The translations under genes and the position numbers were made by a program. Positions 11,401 through 24,690 of a DNA stretch of 64,000 bases are shown in pieces. Position 1 is the stretch's first letter; the number at the start of each line of letters is the position of its first letter. The notes beneath the pieces were generated by a model that saw nothing but the letters and a program-made list of their open reading frames with translations, was not told where the DNA came from and searched no databases. Location: assembly GCA_030062745.1 (NCBI GenBank), contig CP099849.1:17530144-17594143 (forward strand), read 5' to 3'. Origin of the DNA: Capitulum mitella (lineage: Eukaryota > Arthropoda > Thecostraca > Pollicipedomorpha > Pollicipedidae).

Positions 11401-14030
11401 AACATGATGGAGACAATTGCTGCCTAGCGTGAAGCATCTCCAAGACGAAACACATACCTACATGAATATGGGTTGCCTCGTCCCCGTGGCGACCGCCTGT
11501 TAACAATTTTTTTCTGTCGATATATTACTGAGACTGGTGGCCATTTCTGTGGTTCTTTGATCGGAACTGTACTGGGAATTCCGCTTATATTATGCATGAA
11601 TGAGGTAAAAGCGATTGCACATAGCTGAGTCTCATGTTGCTCAGCTACTTAGCTGAGCGACCAAAAGGTTAAAAAGTCCTGAACTTTACAAAGAAACACG
11701 TTAGAAGCCAGTGTAACCGTTTGCACCAGTTAATTGTCAGCGGGGTGCTTTGAATGCCTTAAGTGCTAGAGTGTCAGCAATGGAATGAATGGTTTTCGCA
11801 GAAAACCTTCACAGAGGAAGAAAATGCACTTCCAAGGAATTGGAGTCGCGTACACCAACAAATGAAGCAGAACTATCTAGCGGTATGTAACAGTCCGATT
11901 TACGGCTGGTAAGTCGTCCACAGCCGCAATCCATGTATTAATGTGCATTAAATGTATGCAAGGCCCAAACCCTAACCACTTTTCCACTTAAAAGTGTAAG
12001 CTCTGATTTTAAGTGATCCAAAAATTTCGAGCCAAAACGTCATATTTGAGCTTTCAGCGCAAAATCTGTCGTCTGCCTAAGAAGTTCCGAATAGGCCGCC
12101 GAAAACGACGATTAAAAGCCACGTGTTAACGGGACTTAAGGCCAATGCATATGTCCGGGACCCAAAGAAAATAATAATGCAAAGGTTCCGAAATATTTCT
12201 TAGCGAATAAAACGCATTTCTTATGTGCTGTCAAGCTGCTTTGTAACGTCTTTCATTCAATGTATTCCTGCCATATGCATCCAGTAACGCAGATGATTTC
12301 TTTAAGCCTAAATGAAAAACTCGCGAGTTTATAGCTTAATGTTTAACACTACGTTCGAGACTGTCCTGAGCAATGCATAGTCTTTGTTACACTAGAAACG
12401 AATAATCTCGAGTTATCTTTGTTACAATCGGAACGTGGAAACATTCTGATGACTGCACTTTGTCTGGGTCATTGAGATACATCATACTTCATACATACGT
12501 GCATCATACATACATATTCCATTATAGTACAACCAGTTGCAGCAATTGATCTAAAATGGGGCAGAACTAAATTTGCAAAGCCATTTTCTTACAGTAAATG
12601 ATGTCAATCAAAAGTTATTTCATGCTCGATCTATTCCGAAGGTCTTTAACGCAGTTCGCATTGATGGTGAGCGGCGATGTTATCGGTATGATCTATTGCC
12701 AGCTTAATTTCATTCACTTAAAACTGCAAGAATTCTGATGAACATGAATAACTCAAAACAATCAACATCATCTGTTTCAGAACTCCTCAAATGTAGGTCC
12801 GGCAAATATTCGGTATGCGCAAAAAACTTTTCGATGGCTGTTTTTGCATGGCATGTTCAAAACCAGAGGGACTATAAACAAAATTGGCATATACGGCAAA
12901 ATGCGGCATATACTGATGCTACTACGCGAGTGTCAGACATCAGAGCATCTGCGCTCATTTCAACAATGTTTCAGTAGAGTTATTGTTAACTGACCATTTG
13001 AAATAAGTTTTTTAGATTACGAGGCCTTTCGGCACATCGTGGAGTCATTTATTGGAACACATGCCGATGGTGTGTGTTTTTGGCCAAGGGCTGGTACAGA
13101 ACAGCAGGATGCGATCAAGATATCTGCTAAAAGAAAAACTCAAAATTACATAGTAAGTCAACGTTTTGATGAAATGTTTTTTTAAATATGCATGATGAAT
13201 GTCCGTAAAGTGAACGCAGAACTAAGTAGTTTATGCCAATTCTGGCATTAAGCACAAACGTGGAATGGGTGGTGTCTGTACACTTATATCCTCGGTTGCG
13301 GTGCCAGTTATTACAGGAAATAGACTCCGTGCCTTTGAGTAACACTTGTGTCTGCATAGTTATTGGAGGGAAATGACAGGTTCCAACAGCCGCTGTATTC
13401 AGCAATTGTAACAAGATATCTTTATATCCGGTTTTAGGTAGAAACGGGAGGAACTAAATGAATAGAATTCATCCAAACTTCCACTGAGCAACAAGCCAAC
13501 CGGGTTCAAGCTCATGCCGTTGCTTGGAACCTTCCACCTGAAATATGCTGCCCAGTAAATTCCTCGGATTTCATAAACAAGTTATTCACACTGGTGATTA
13601 CAAATGCAGGGAACGTTACAGATAAGTCTTAAAAAAGTGTTTCCAAATCTAATTTGACAGCTCCCTTAATTTATAAAGAAGCTTATTAATATATTGTTTG
13701 CCCCCGGGTGTCATTTTAAAGGGTAAAGCATCAAAGAGAGAAAAGCTAGTCCTTGTTCTTCATAACAGAAAAAGGCGTCTGAGGAAGCCATTTCAGGACA
13801 GACAAATCATCAAACGATAAGTGCCTCTTGGTACTAAAGCATCAAAGCGTTACCCACCAAATGAACCAATCACAAAAATCTGGCAAAGTGTTAACATGCT
13901 TTTTGCAAATGCAGGTAGGTGGCCACTCCGTTTTTTCTCGTTTGTCAGATTAGAACCCATTTGGTTTACGGTCTCACTTGCCAAAAATCGTCGCAGCTCC
14001 ACGACATAAGACATTTTCATCTGTCATGAT
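8480..14030. other. Gene-poor AT-leaning DNA
   Basis: No recognisable gene. The longest frame, 9898-10530 on the plus strand (210 codons), has no motif I know and spans ordinary sequence; I treat it as chance or very old debris. Short TGTA and CATA runs occur near 11060 and 12490. Confidence 0.45.
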
Positions 14031-14870
14031 CACAACAACAATTCCGGTTCAGCTCTCGACAAGCCGCAGTTTCCAAGCGCAACAGAAGAGCCCTCCTGAG
14101 CACAGCACGCGCTGTTTTCTGATCGTTCAGCCAAAGTGACGCGGCCCCCGGGACCGGGACGAACTACGCTGCTGTCGGCCTCGTCAGGAGGCCCGGGAAG
14201 CCGTGTGGTCGCGCCGGCCGCCGCCGCACGTTTGAAGTTACCGCGAGCGACGCTGGCGGCACCCGGCGGCCACCGCCGAACGCCGACACTTTCGGTTTCA
14301 GCCCGCGCCGCGTGACCACACCCACCGGCTGCCAGCAACTAGGTTAAAACAGAAGCCCGTAAGGACGAAGTTCGTGCCCGTCTAACTGGAGCAACGGGCC
14401 TTACGAGCGGGCGCGGTGGATAGAGTTCATTTGCTGTGAGAAACTGCGGCAAAAAGGGCCGTACAGAGTTGTCTAGTGAGAGTGGTGGGAGGGGCAGGGG
14501 GTCAGTAGTGGCCGCAGTGTAGAGCATCAGTTCAGTTCACGGGGCACATCCGAGAGTAGTCCGCTCGGTCGGCCCTGCCCAGTTGCCGGCTGGTATTGCA
14601 ACCCGGCACCAGTCGGCTGACGGTCTCGTCTCTGGCCGATCCGCTGCCATCACAGCGCGGCTGACTGGACATTGCGGGAGCAGCGCGCGCCCCGTGCCTG
14701 GAGACCTCAACGCCCGCAGAGTGTTAGCAAGATAGCACGGGAGACTGCTGTCTGGCACAAGACGACAGCACGTAGACAATCGATCGTACCATTGACGAGT
14801 TACCAGCGAGCCCTCATCCGAAACCGGTTACTGCAGCACGTGGGATCTCCTCAGCTTGACTGGCTTGCAG
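14030..14870. promoter_or_regulatory. GC-rich island, possible regulatory element
   Basis: GC rises sharply, with many CpG, between AT-rich flanks. A CACGTG E-box lies near 14838. Overlapping frames on both strands look like GC-driven shadows with no conserved motif. It could be a promoter, an enhancer or an unrecognised non-coding exon. Confidence 0.3.
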
Positions 14871-17590
14871 GTATGAATCGGATTATCCATGTTCATTGTT
14901 CCACGTGGCGATCTGACGTGCAGAAAAACTGTTGTGATGTACAGCGTCGCCGCGACGCAGGTCTGTGGCACGTAACCGGCAGAGTGAATGTGCTCTTCCA
15001 AACATGTGTCGACTACTAGCCACCGCGTTCAATTTTCAAAAGCCCGTATAGGCACTGCAACTCATCGTTGCCAAATATGTGTGGTTTCGGCAAGTAAATC
15101 TGGTTAAATATTGCACATCAGGTCGATTAATGCGACGCTAACCCATGCATGCACTTCGTAAATGAATCTATGAACGCTGGTTCTTACCTTTAAAGTGAAG
15201 CGATTGACTTGCTGTTAGCAATTGTATTAATTGCTTCTCACTTTTAATGCAAAGGAATGGCTGTAAATAAGACATGCACATCATTTGATGAAACGAGTGC
15301 GCGTTTTATATTACTGGACACTGTAGCTCCAAGGCGAAATTATTAAGGTGTCCATAATTGCGTCTTGGATTGCGTTTAATTATGCTGCTATCCAGAGGGC
15401 CCCCAGAACCTCGCGACAGGGAAGGCTGACGGCCTCATTGAGGCGGGTCAACCCCAAAATGGAACTGTGAATATAATACAACTTTCCACGCAGAAACCAA
15501 GGAGCAGGCTTGGAAACCCAATAGGGTAAAGGGAGCCCAAGACATCCCAGGACCGCAACTGGTGGCATCCCTGTTAACCTTTAATACGTCAGTTCTTTGA
15601 CGCATAAGTTCGTCTTTTGCTCTAAAAATTACTGGACTGAACTGAACTGAACTTGCCGACGCAGACACAACTAGCTGTCTGAAAACATGGCAGGTAGACA
15701 GTGACGGATCGGCGGGGATGAGCATCGGGACCATGGCTCTCCTTTCGTCGGAAAGGCTAACAACAGGTGCGGGCCACCATTTCTTTTATGCTGGCCTCCT
15801 TTGGACAAAAAATGCGTAAATATTTTGTTTTCGAAACATCGTCAAGCCGTATGTTTATTTTTCGTAAACGTTGAGACAAAATGGCTCCAATCCGGGGAGA
15901 AATCAGTACTTGGGCTTACGCGGATAAATATTTGGCTCTGGTTAGCAAATGGTCAGGATCCACCCCTGTACGTAGCCTGCTGATCTGTTCGTCACCCATC
16001 TGATGCTTCTAACCTGTCAATGCTCTTCACTACTTTAATCGCCAGTACGATTCACAATTACGTTATATGGAAAACGACTCGTAAGCAAGGAGCAAGTGAT
16101 TACATAAAAGGCGAGAACTCTGCCTTACATTTTTAGTTCAGGGCGGTGGGAGGTTCTGCTGTATGGCCCAGCGCACACCCAAGTCCTGGTTCCTCGTCAG
16201 ATTCCGTCTACTTATTTTGAATGATTTGGGGAAATATTTTGGGGGGTGAATTCCCCCGCTCCCCGAGGTGGAGCTGATGACAAAAGTAATGTCACTTTCG
16301 GCCTAAGTACAACATATGCGTCTGGATTACGTCTGGATACGTCCAGTTTCATTACAACCACAGTTATTTTGGAATAGTCCAATGCGAACTGAAACGTAAA
16401 TGTCTTGAAAATAAGATGTGTGAAATGAAATAAAACACATCAGTTTGACGCCATCGAAAATTGTCAAAGAAGGCAAATCTTTATTCGTTTGTTTCTGTGT
16501 TTTGGTAAGCAAACACATGAAGCTAATTTCACTTCGCTGCGGAGATCGTTGATATTTCAGGCTAAACCGTCTCCGTTTAACATTCTTCGTAGTGCTCCCG
16601 TTTAACCAAGCAACTAGGAACAAAAGCTGCGTGGCTCCCCTGTAAATTTGCTGCTGCTGCAACCAGTGAGGAGAAAACAATATTCATGCTGTGGAACTAC
16701 ATCACCACGATGTGAAAGGCTCTGCACTACACATGGTGCTAAAAACCACATCATTTTCTGCCAGGACAAACGCACTATCTTGTTCTAAGCCTGACACACA
16801 CGAAATCTAAGGCGCTACTAACACATATATTCAGTATTTAACATAAACAGCCCGCTCGTTCCAAGAAGACACATTGGAAACGTGCAGAATTTTGGCGAAT
16901 CAACCGAGATGCAGTGCATATTGTCATGCTTCTCTGAATGAGGAAAACGACGACAACATCTGCAGGTATTCTGCAGCCTTATCAGGACCCTTGATTTTCC
17001 TTCCTCGTGAAAGTCATGACACGACAAAATAGAGCGAGCGCCAGGTTTTTACGTTGGTTCTTAATCGGAGTGCTGCGGGATTTTCATCTGCAAACCAGGC
17101 AAAACCAGAGAACAGCATGGGTCAGATTTGGTAAGCCGTTCAAAGCATTTTTAAAATCACTCTTCTGCGATTGGGCTGGGCTGCACTGTGAGGTTTTCCT
17201 CATCTTTGTTATCCTCATCTCGTGGGAAGAGAATGGTTGGACTCCTTTTCCGTAAAAATGGTAACCATGACTTGGATCATGACGTTCGTTTGAGCTAAAG
17301 CTTGTGTCACACATGCGACAAAGACTTTTGACCTGTTTCACAATCGCACCCCACTATTGCGAACTTCGTTCTCAACTATTCAAATTTGTCAACATTGCAA
17401 CAAACTCCACAAAATTACATATTTGTGCTTTATAACAAAATGCGGCGTTGGATGCCGCTACGAATGGAGCACTTGGGGTAACCTTGCAACTGTCACGTGG
17501 TTTTTCACAAAACAGTAATGGTGGGTTTGAAGTGGACAGCACTCGATGTGATGAGATGATATTGTTCACTGTTCGCGTACGGAAAAAGTG
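14870..17590. other. AT-leaning DNA, no recognised feature
   Basis: No gene or strong repeat. A short tandem ACTGAACTGAACTGAACT occurs at about 15635-15652. Several frames of about 60-117 codons have no recognisable motif. Confidence 0.45.
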
Positions 17591-18010
17591 TTTGCTGCAC
17601 GAGCCGATCAGACAGCAGCTACCCCCAGGGCGCGAGCGACCGGGATCTCCGTGTTATAGCGGGCGCCGGTTTTTACTGAGTCCGCGTGTGTGGGCGCGGT
17701 CGTCTCCGTTCATGAGACTGGCGCGCGCTGCCCGGCCGGCGCAGTTGGGCAGACAAACAGGCCAGCGCCGTGCGCCGTTAGCGCCGCTCGGTGTCGGCGC
17801 TTCGCGACGTACCTCGCGTGACGGCTAATTGTGGCCCAGTCACGCCGGTAACGAGAGCGAACTGGACGTGTTTGCATGCTGCGATGATTACCGCCGGCTC
17901 TGGAATCCGCCCTCGCGGCCGGTGATCTCGGTTCCTGGTCCCGGTGTCTCCCAGAGAGGCCGGGCCCGTTAACGCCCTTCTGTGGCTTGTGATCTGTTCT
18001 GATAGTCCCG
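17590..18010. promoter_or_regulatory. GC-rich island
   Basis: CpG-dense block between AT-rich flanks, open by chance on both strands. No motif decides its function. Confidence 0.25.
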
Positions 18011-18599
18011 GCTTCATCTGCAGACGCGAAACCCATTTTCTGTGTGTGTGGAGAATCTCCTGAGATCTCTTTGCGACAAATAATGTGATGCTTAGTGTCC
18101 TCTTTGCCACCACAAATCCGCACATAGTTCTTTTGACTTCCACCCGTAAGGAGTTAGCCTACGTGCTCTGAAATGCCAGATCTTTGAAATTTTCCTGATT
18201 TCTCTCCTGCCCTTTCAGTGACAATCATTGGACTCAGACTGAAATAACTCTACGCATTGGCCTATTGCACTAACAGTTTTCTCTGAGTGAGAGCTGAGTT
18301 AGCTCAGTCAGACTGCGTCTTCTTCGCGTCCTCGCCTTCAAAGCCATTAGACATGCTCTAAGTGCTTTTGTCCGGCCATGAACACGCTTCCATACCTGGC
18401 CGCCTTCTTTTGTTGGCAGACATCATGTCTGCTACCACAGTAAATGCCCATTTAACCATCGCACGTGAAATTTTCCCCTCCATGAGCGCGACAAAGATAG
18501 ACAAGGCCAAATGGAATATTCTCCGCTCTTCGATGTCAGCCTTTTCACGACTTTTCACGGGTTGGTGCCGCCTGGCGTTGCACGGACCTTGATCTAATT

Positions 18600-19015
18600 T
18601 CAGCCGGCCACCGATGAGTGAATTTTGCGGCATTTCATGCACTTCTGATTTCACTTTCTTCGTGTCTTCAATGGTCCGTGAGAGCCGCGGTGTTGCACGC
18701 GAATTGCAGGCCGCCTTGCGACACGTTCCGCCTGTTGGCGGCCGCAGCTGAGCCGTGGGACGCTCCGCACTTCTGCCTGCCGGCGGCGGTGACGGGCAGG
18801 GCGCGCTGCCGTCACCGGGACACCGTCCAGTGACGACAGTCCGGTCTCGCGGCTCCCGCGCTGTGCCGGCCACGCTTCACGCCTTCCCGGCAGCCCCTGG
18901 TGGATCAGCGGGCCTCGCAACACAGAAAGAAATCCCACGTACTCCGGGATGGTCCACGGACTGCATAACGTCGAAACCCACCGCACAGGCCATGTAACAT
19001 CGTCCGCCGACATGG
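18600..19015. promoter_or_regulatory. GC-rich island with a weak CTCF-like word
   Basis: CpG-rich block. On the minus strand CCACCAGGGGCTGC (18890-18903) resembles the CTCF core but has one G fewer in the G-run. No supported coding exon. Confidence 0.3.
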
Positions 19016-19385
19016 GTCCGATGATGTTCCACAGATTCCCGGTAATTTACCCTGGTAAAGATATCCCACGGAACCTCTCCCTTAAGCGTAACCCAGGCAC
19101 TTTTCCACAGTAGCCTTTACCAGCCATCAACAGTTCCATTTAAGTTTTGAGAATGCCTAAGCATGTCAAGAGAGGATGTCGCAATCTTTCTGGGCTCTCG
19201 AAAACGTGACACGTGTACAATTACAAGCTACATTTAACGTGTTGCGTTATCGATTCACGATCTCTAGGACTTAGAAGACGCCTGGAGGCAGGGACACCAT
19301 TTTTTCTGGTGTTTTCTGTAAGCGAACGTCCCGTTAGTGCATGGACTCCCGAGTTTATGGAATTAAGAAAAATGGTCGATGTCTC

Positions 19386-19449
19386 TATGTATTAAAAATG
19401 AGAAAAGCCAATGTATTAAAAATAAGAAAACCTCTGATGATATCAGAGG
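19386..19449. repeat. Short tandem duplication next to a perfect 8-bp-stem hairpin
   Basis: TGTATTAAAAATGAGAAAA is repeated with one change about 24 bp downstream. It is followed at once by CCTCTGAT-GAT-ATCAGAGG (19431-19449), a perfect stem of 8 with a 3-base loop. There is no terminator-like U-run and no gene upstream, so its role is unknown. Confidence 0.8.
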
Positions 19450-19899
19450 GCATCTACTAAACGCCACTTTAGACCCATTTCCTCACTTTGTGTGTAACCA
19501 GCAATTATACTAGCTCAGTTTTTTTTTTTGGCCATCACTCATACGGGTAGTATTTATCGAGGGTAAATTTGAAGAGCTCAGAAAATGCACTTTGCCTGGC
19601 GCTACACAGTTGAGGACGATGTTCCATCAAGCATGGAATCCAATTGTTACGACTGCTCTCGACGTAAAAGAGGTTTCTCCATCCCCTTAACACAGTTTCT
19701 TCTACTGTAAAACATGCCTCGGTCCACTGGGTCATATGACGTAACTCGCCCCCGGTCTGCCCGAAAACAATTAGTCCTTCGTGTAGAAACCATCCGACGA
19801 ATCCCTGTCAAATGAACGTTGCCTAACGCGATCCTAAATCAAGTCCAACTACGGCTATGAGAGAGACGAAATCCTCATCCCACGTCCCCCGAATGAGGG

Positions 19900-20815
19900 C
19901 GTAATTCGGTCGGCGATCATTCACTGCCGGTGCCAGGCGATGCGAGGCGCTAATAGCAGCGGCACCACCAACCCGTCCGCGGCGTGCACCACCGAGCCTC
20001 CCTGACATGTGATACGAGGCCGCCAGGGGGTGTATGACGCGAGCTTCGTCCCTAAACTTCTCCACGACGCGCCTAACCAGGCTGGCCTGCCCCGGGCGGT
20101 GACGGAACACGCGGCGCGAGTCGAGTCTCGAGCGGCAGCGGCGAGCCGCTCTCAGCGCCGGAAGATGCCTGCTGCGGTCGCGTTGCGGCATCCTCGGTCA
20201 GCCAGTTTCGCCGCCGGACGGCGCGAGAGTCGGAGACAAGGCCGCGACATCGCCGGACACGAGAGACCGGGCCGCGCGAGGCGGAGAGAGAGAGAGACAA
20301 GGCCGCCACGTCACGCCCGCCATGGCGCTGTGACGCCGTTCTCACGTGCCCGGCGGGCGTGACCGCTGCTTCGCGGCGCCGGCCGCCGGCCGGGGGTCAC
20401 CGGCGCTCGGCCACAGGCGTCCGGCCATCGGCGCCCGGTCTCCGGTCACAGGTCATGTCGTCCCGCTCCGCCGCGGCGACGCAGCGAGCATGGTCGTGGC
20501 GTGAGCCTGCGTGTGATAAACGACTGCGCGTGGCCTTCTCACGGTCGCCTTCCGCGCCATTTGTGGACGGCTCGCGCCGACACGCTCCAAGTTGCCGGCG
20601 GAGCGCGGCCAGGCGGGCGCCCGGCCGCGAGGGCGTGGCGCCGGACGGCCGCCCTCGGACCCGGTCAGCGCCGGCCGCCGCCGCCGGCGCCCCGCTCGCC
20701 GCGTGCTGTGGAAAGGCTGGAATTACCAGCACTGTCCGGCGCCGCGGGCTACACGAGTGGCCGGCTGATGGGCGCGGCGGCCGGCCTCCGGGCCAGCGGC
20801 GACGCCTCGGTCCGT
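19900..20815. promoter_or_regulatory. Large GC island
   Basis: Very CpG-dense, with long overlapping frames on both strands that I read as compositional shadows. A CTCF-like word GCCGCCAGGGGGTG lies at 20019-20032 on the plus strand. It could hold an upstream non-coding exon or promoter of the hamlet-like gene. Confidence 0.35.
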
Positions 20816-20818
20816 CCG

Positions 20819-21140
20819 ACGATACCCGGACAGGGTACCGGACCCGGACAGTGCACCGGGCCTGAGCAGGACGCCAGACACAGGCAGTACACGGGATTCA
20901 GGCAGGATTAGGAAACCGGGCAGGACATATAACTCGGCAGGGCATAAGACACGGACAGAGTCCGGGGACCGGATAGGATCCCGTGTCATCTTTTTGGTAA
21001 AGTCAGACCAGACCCGAGAAAGTTACGGGACACGGACAGGTTTCAGCACCGGGGGAAGGAACTGGGCAAGGGGACCTAGGGGGCCCAGGGAAGATACGGG
21101 ACCCGGGAAAAGTAGGGACCCCAGGGAAGGTACGGGACTC
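20819..21140. repeat. Degenerate short-period minisatellite
   Basis: Words of the type GGACCCGGACAGG, GGTACGGGAC and ACCGGGCAGGA recur every 15-20 bases through the interval, with a less regular middle (20930-21020). It borders the GC island directly and is not coding. Confidence 0.65.
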
Positions 21141-21179
21141 GGCCAGGTCCCGCTGTTCCGCGCAGGCGCTCTGGGAAAT

Positions 21180-21725
21180 TAGCGGCCGACGCGGAATTCG
21201 CCGCTCACAGAGCCGGAGATCTTGACCTACTAATTGAACGCCGACCGCCGGAGACCGGACGGTAATGCAGTTGGTGGGTTTATAATCGAATTACGCGACC
21301 ACCGCAGCGGAACGTTGCCAAACGGCGGAGCCGGGCGCGTGCCGGCGTTGAAACTCCAGCGTGCGATGACAGATGGAACGCGTGTCTTGTTGTGACAAGG
21401 ACTGCTCGAAAATACCAATTAGAAGCCACTGAATGTGAATTTAATAAGAAGATGAGCCTGTAACTGCGAGCGCCATAATGACACGTTGGTGACATCCAAT
21501 TAGTTTTGGTCGATGGGATCGAACAATGCTGTTCGGTACGTGCCCGGGGGCGCCTCCACTTACCGGGCGACGGCCGGGCCCGGCCGGCCGACGGGTGTTG
21601 ATTACCTCGTGATTTATGAGGTATCACCAGTGTGCCAGACCACTGGCTGGCCACGGGAGCTCGCGCCGCTGGCGCGTTTGGCCGCCCGCCTGGAAGGCCT
21701 CCTCGGAGTCGAGCGGTGAGCTGAG
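21180..21725. promoter_or_regulatory. Enhancer-like block with paired CAATTAG words
   Basis: AT-rich words sit in GC-rich surroundings: ACTAATTGAACG (about 21229), TTTATAATCGAATTACG (21280-21296), CCAATTAGAAG (21416) and CCAATTAG (21497), plus GTGATTTATGAG (21609-21620). Such homeodomain-type cores in CpG-rich DNA resemble conserved non-coding elements around developmental genes. Conservation itself cannot be seen from one sequence. Confidence 0.35.
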
Positions 21726-22449
21726 ATGTCGACTCTGTTTGCTCAGAGGGCTGACGTTTATTGGACCGCGGACCTGCACATCCGTAGCTGTTAAACGCAT
21801 TGTTAGGTAATGCAGGCAACATGCACAAACACACATAAAGAAAACGCTGGTGAGATTCCAGTGAACGGGCATTAAAAATTGCCAAATTCTCCGATGGCTG
21901 TCCAGACCTAAATGTCCACCACACCGATAGGTGCATGCATTGTACAAGAAAGCCCCTCTCGACATTTCCTACCGCAACTGCCCATGGACGGGACACAAAG
22001 AAAAGTTTTTCCTTCTGCTAACGCTGAAATCAGGAGATCAAAACCACATGTGGACAGTTCCTTAAATAATGGGTTCTCAAACCACAGCAGAAGTTCTGTT
22101 GAAATAAGCTGAACACACCCAACTAATACATGCTTTACAAAGTACGGCCCCCGCCTGGGGCTAGATCAGACGACAAAAACATTTACAAACTCAAGGAGAA
22201 AACGTGACACAGTGTATCCTTTTCTATACCGTGATAATTACGAAAAGAAGGAAACAATGAAGACATGGATCATCGTTGAGCTAAGCCTATTTCATACCAT
22301 TACCCTTTCGTCCATCAGTCGCATTACATGCGAGATTCCGTTGTCCGGTCCAGGACTTCCCAAGAGACAGGCAATGCCGTACTTGGCCTTGGTTTTCTCA
22401 GTCCGCGTCTCACAGTTAGAAAGGTTAAACACTCACCATACATTAGCCG

Positions 22450-23270
22450 CTAACTGTTTCCGCGGTGCCATCGATTCCCCCGACCCGGCCAGGAGACCGT
22501 ACGCACGCCCGTCTGCCTCTGTACACGTTGGCCGGACGTCCCCACGTGGGCGCGTCTGCCTCTGCAGTCGTTCGCCGGGCCTTCACACGCCGGCCCGCCT
22601 GCCTCGGTCCTGGCCGGCCGGGTGGTCGTGGGCGGCGGCTCGTTCTGCGGCGGCGGCGGCGCGCGCCTGCCGTTTCCGACACGACCCCGGCGCCCCGACC
22701 GACCCTTGGCGCGCCGAGCGCCGGCCGGCGCCGCGCTGGCCTGTGATTTATGAGAGGCCGCGTCACGGCGTCTGCTGCCCTCTGGTGCGCGCCCGGCCAC
22801 CGGCGGCGGCGGGCCGGCCGCCGCGGCTCCCGACCGGCTCATCTGCCGGCCACCGGCGGCGGCCGCGGCGGCCGCGGCGGCGACTTGGTGTCGGCAGGTC
22901 ATCGGCGCCATCGGTGTCGTCGCAGTTAACACCTGCTCCTTGACGGTAACAGAATGTCGACGGGGTCATCACTGTTAAAGTTTCCGCAGCGTCCCGGATT
23001 TCTGCAACGTCGTGGTATTCGGAAAGGCGGACTTGTCGGGGGATTTCAGACGCTGGGGTGGCCGAGAACTCCCCGTCGCTGCCATCCGTGTTGACGGCGG
23101 CGGGTAGGGTGGGGTGCGGGGGGTGGGTTTGGGTGGTCGGACCCAGCTCTGGTAGAACGTGGCGGGGCGGCCTCCAGCCAGCGCGGCGGCGGAGGCACGG
23201 TCGATCCGGTGAATGGGCTGTTAGGGCGGGCCAATTGCAGTCCTGGCTGATTTATTAATCGCCTGCCGTG
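22450..23270. promoter_or_regulatory. Large GC island with CTCF-like motif
   Basis: Extreme CpG density and GGC/GCC runs. GTGATTTATGAG at 22743-22754 repeats the 12-mer seen at 21609. A strong CTCF-like core, GCACCAGAGGGCAGCAG, lies on the minus strand within 22773-22790. The frames over it are GC shadows. Confidence 0.4.
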
Positions 23271-24230
23271 GTTTACGATGCCCCAGCTATCGGGGTCACG
23301 TCACTCCGGCTCGGGAATAGGGTGGTGCATGCTGCCCGATTCATCGACTCGTCTTAAGCCCCGTTCAGAAGCTGATGGTCCCCAAGTCCCCAGTTGTTCT
23401 TCCTGGGCAGAAGTAAAAAAATATGAGGAATTTTAAATAACACACGCCATCCAAGAGCTCAAAGGAATGAGGTCTGCCATGAAGCCATTTATAGAGATAG
23501 CTACAGCACACAGAAAAAGGGACCTTCTTAAAAAGAAATATCGGGGAGACTGAGACTACGATACAGTGTAGAAAAATGCATCCAATTCATTGCGTACTGC
23601 ATTCACAGGTTACGCACTTGGATATCGTAATTGTGTGTGATTTCGATGTGACAAAGACCCTCTGAATGGTGCTCTTTTTTCCGATTCCATATTGCCTTCC
23701 GATCATTCCCACATCTCTCCAACTATTACGAAAAATTGACTCCGACTGGAGGTATCATACTTTGAAAACATGCAGAAAGGAATGCTTGCAATTACTGCAA
23801 CATTGTCAGGATGCGAGGCTTTGGCACATGCAAATTACTGCTCTGGCCCTCGCTCCTGATCCATATTGATATGTATGTCATTTCCACGTAGGTGATTGTT
23901 AACAGCAATAAGGGAAGAAATCCCATACTGGTTAACTGTCGCCTACTGATGAAGACGCACCGTCTACCGACACAATCGCCGAATAATGTGCGCACCGTGA
24001 AATGTAGCCCCATTACGTCAACGGGCTGTCGTCAATTTTCGGGCTCTGTTATCAAACGGTCGTTTGCCGCATTCTTACTGGATGAGAACAAACCAGCAGG
24101 AAAATAATGGGTGTGCTGAAGCCCTACCCAGTAATTTGTCGACACCGTCGGTGATTCTGCCCATTAGCTTCGGATGCGATACGAAGTCCGATGTTTACTG
24201 TAGCCGAAAGAAAGTAAAGATGCGTATCCC
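23270..24230. other. AT-leaning spacer between islands
   Basis: No gene, RNA or repeat recognised. Confidence 0.45.
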
Positions 24231-24234
24231 GTGG

Positions 24235-24690
24235 TCCAGGGCGCCGGAGCGACCGGTCGCCGTCCAGAGTCGCTCGGACGAGAAATCGCGCCGCGCCGGG
24301 CGGAGGCGGCGTGCCGAGTCGAGCGTCAGTGAAAGTAAAACAGGTCGACTAAATCGGCCGGAACTTTTGCCGCTGCAGCGTTTCCGTTCTGCGCCGGAGG
24401 CGGCGGGACGTGCTCCGGCAAAGGAGCGGCGGTCACGGCCGGCCGGCGCGGCGCGCGCTCTGCCGCCGGCGCGTCCAGCCGGAAAACGGCCGCTTCCTTT
24501 CGCTCTCCGCCACCGAGCAGGCGCTCGCCGCCGACCAGCCAGCGCCGGTTGCGGAAACACTATGCAACGTCCCCCCGGCTCAACGCAACACGGCCCCTCA
24601 AGCGTGAAGAGTGAGCTATTAGTCAGGAAATTATGCATTTTTAATTGGCGGTGGCACGTTATTTTCGTGTGAGAGCGTTACAATTACGGC
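24235..24690. promoter_or_regulatory. GC island ending in a POU/homeodomain-like AT block
   Basis: A CpG-rich block is followed by AAATTATGCATTTTTAATTG (about 24628-24647), which joins an octamer-like ATGCAT core to TTAATT, then by CAATTACGG. This is a plausible enhancer core; there is no supported exon. Confidence 0.35.

Noticed and set aside
22212-22943. 243-codon plus frame entering a GC island
   Set aside because: Codons follow local base composition; no domain, and it crosses from AT-rich DNA into the island without change of character.
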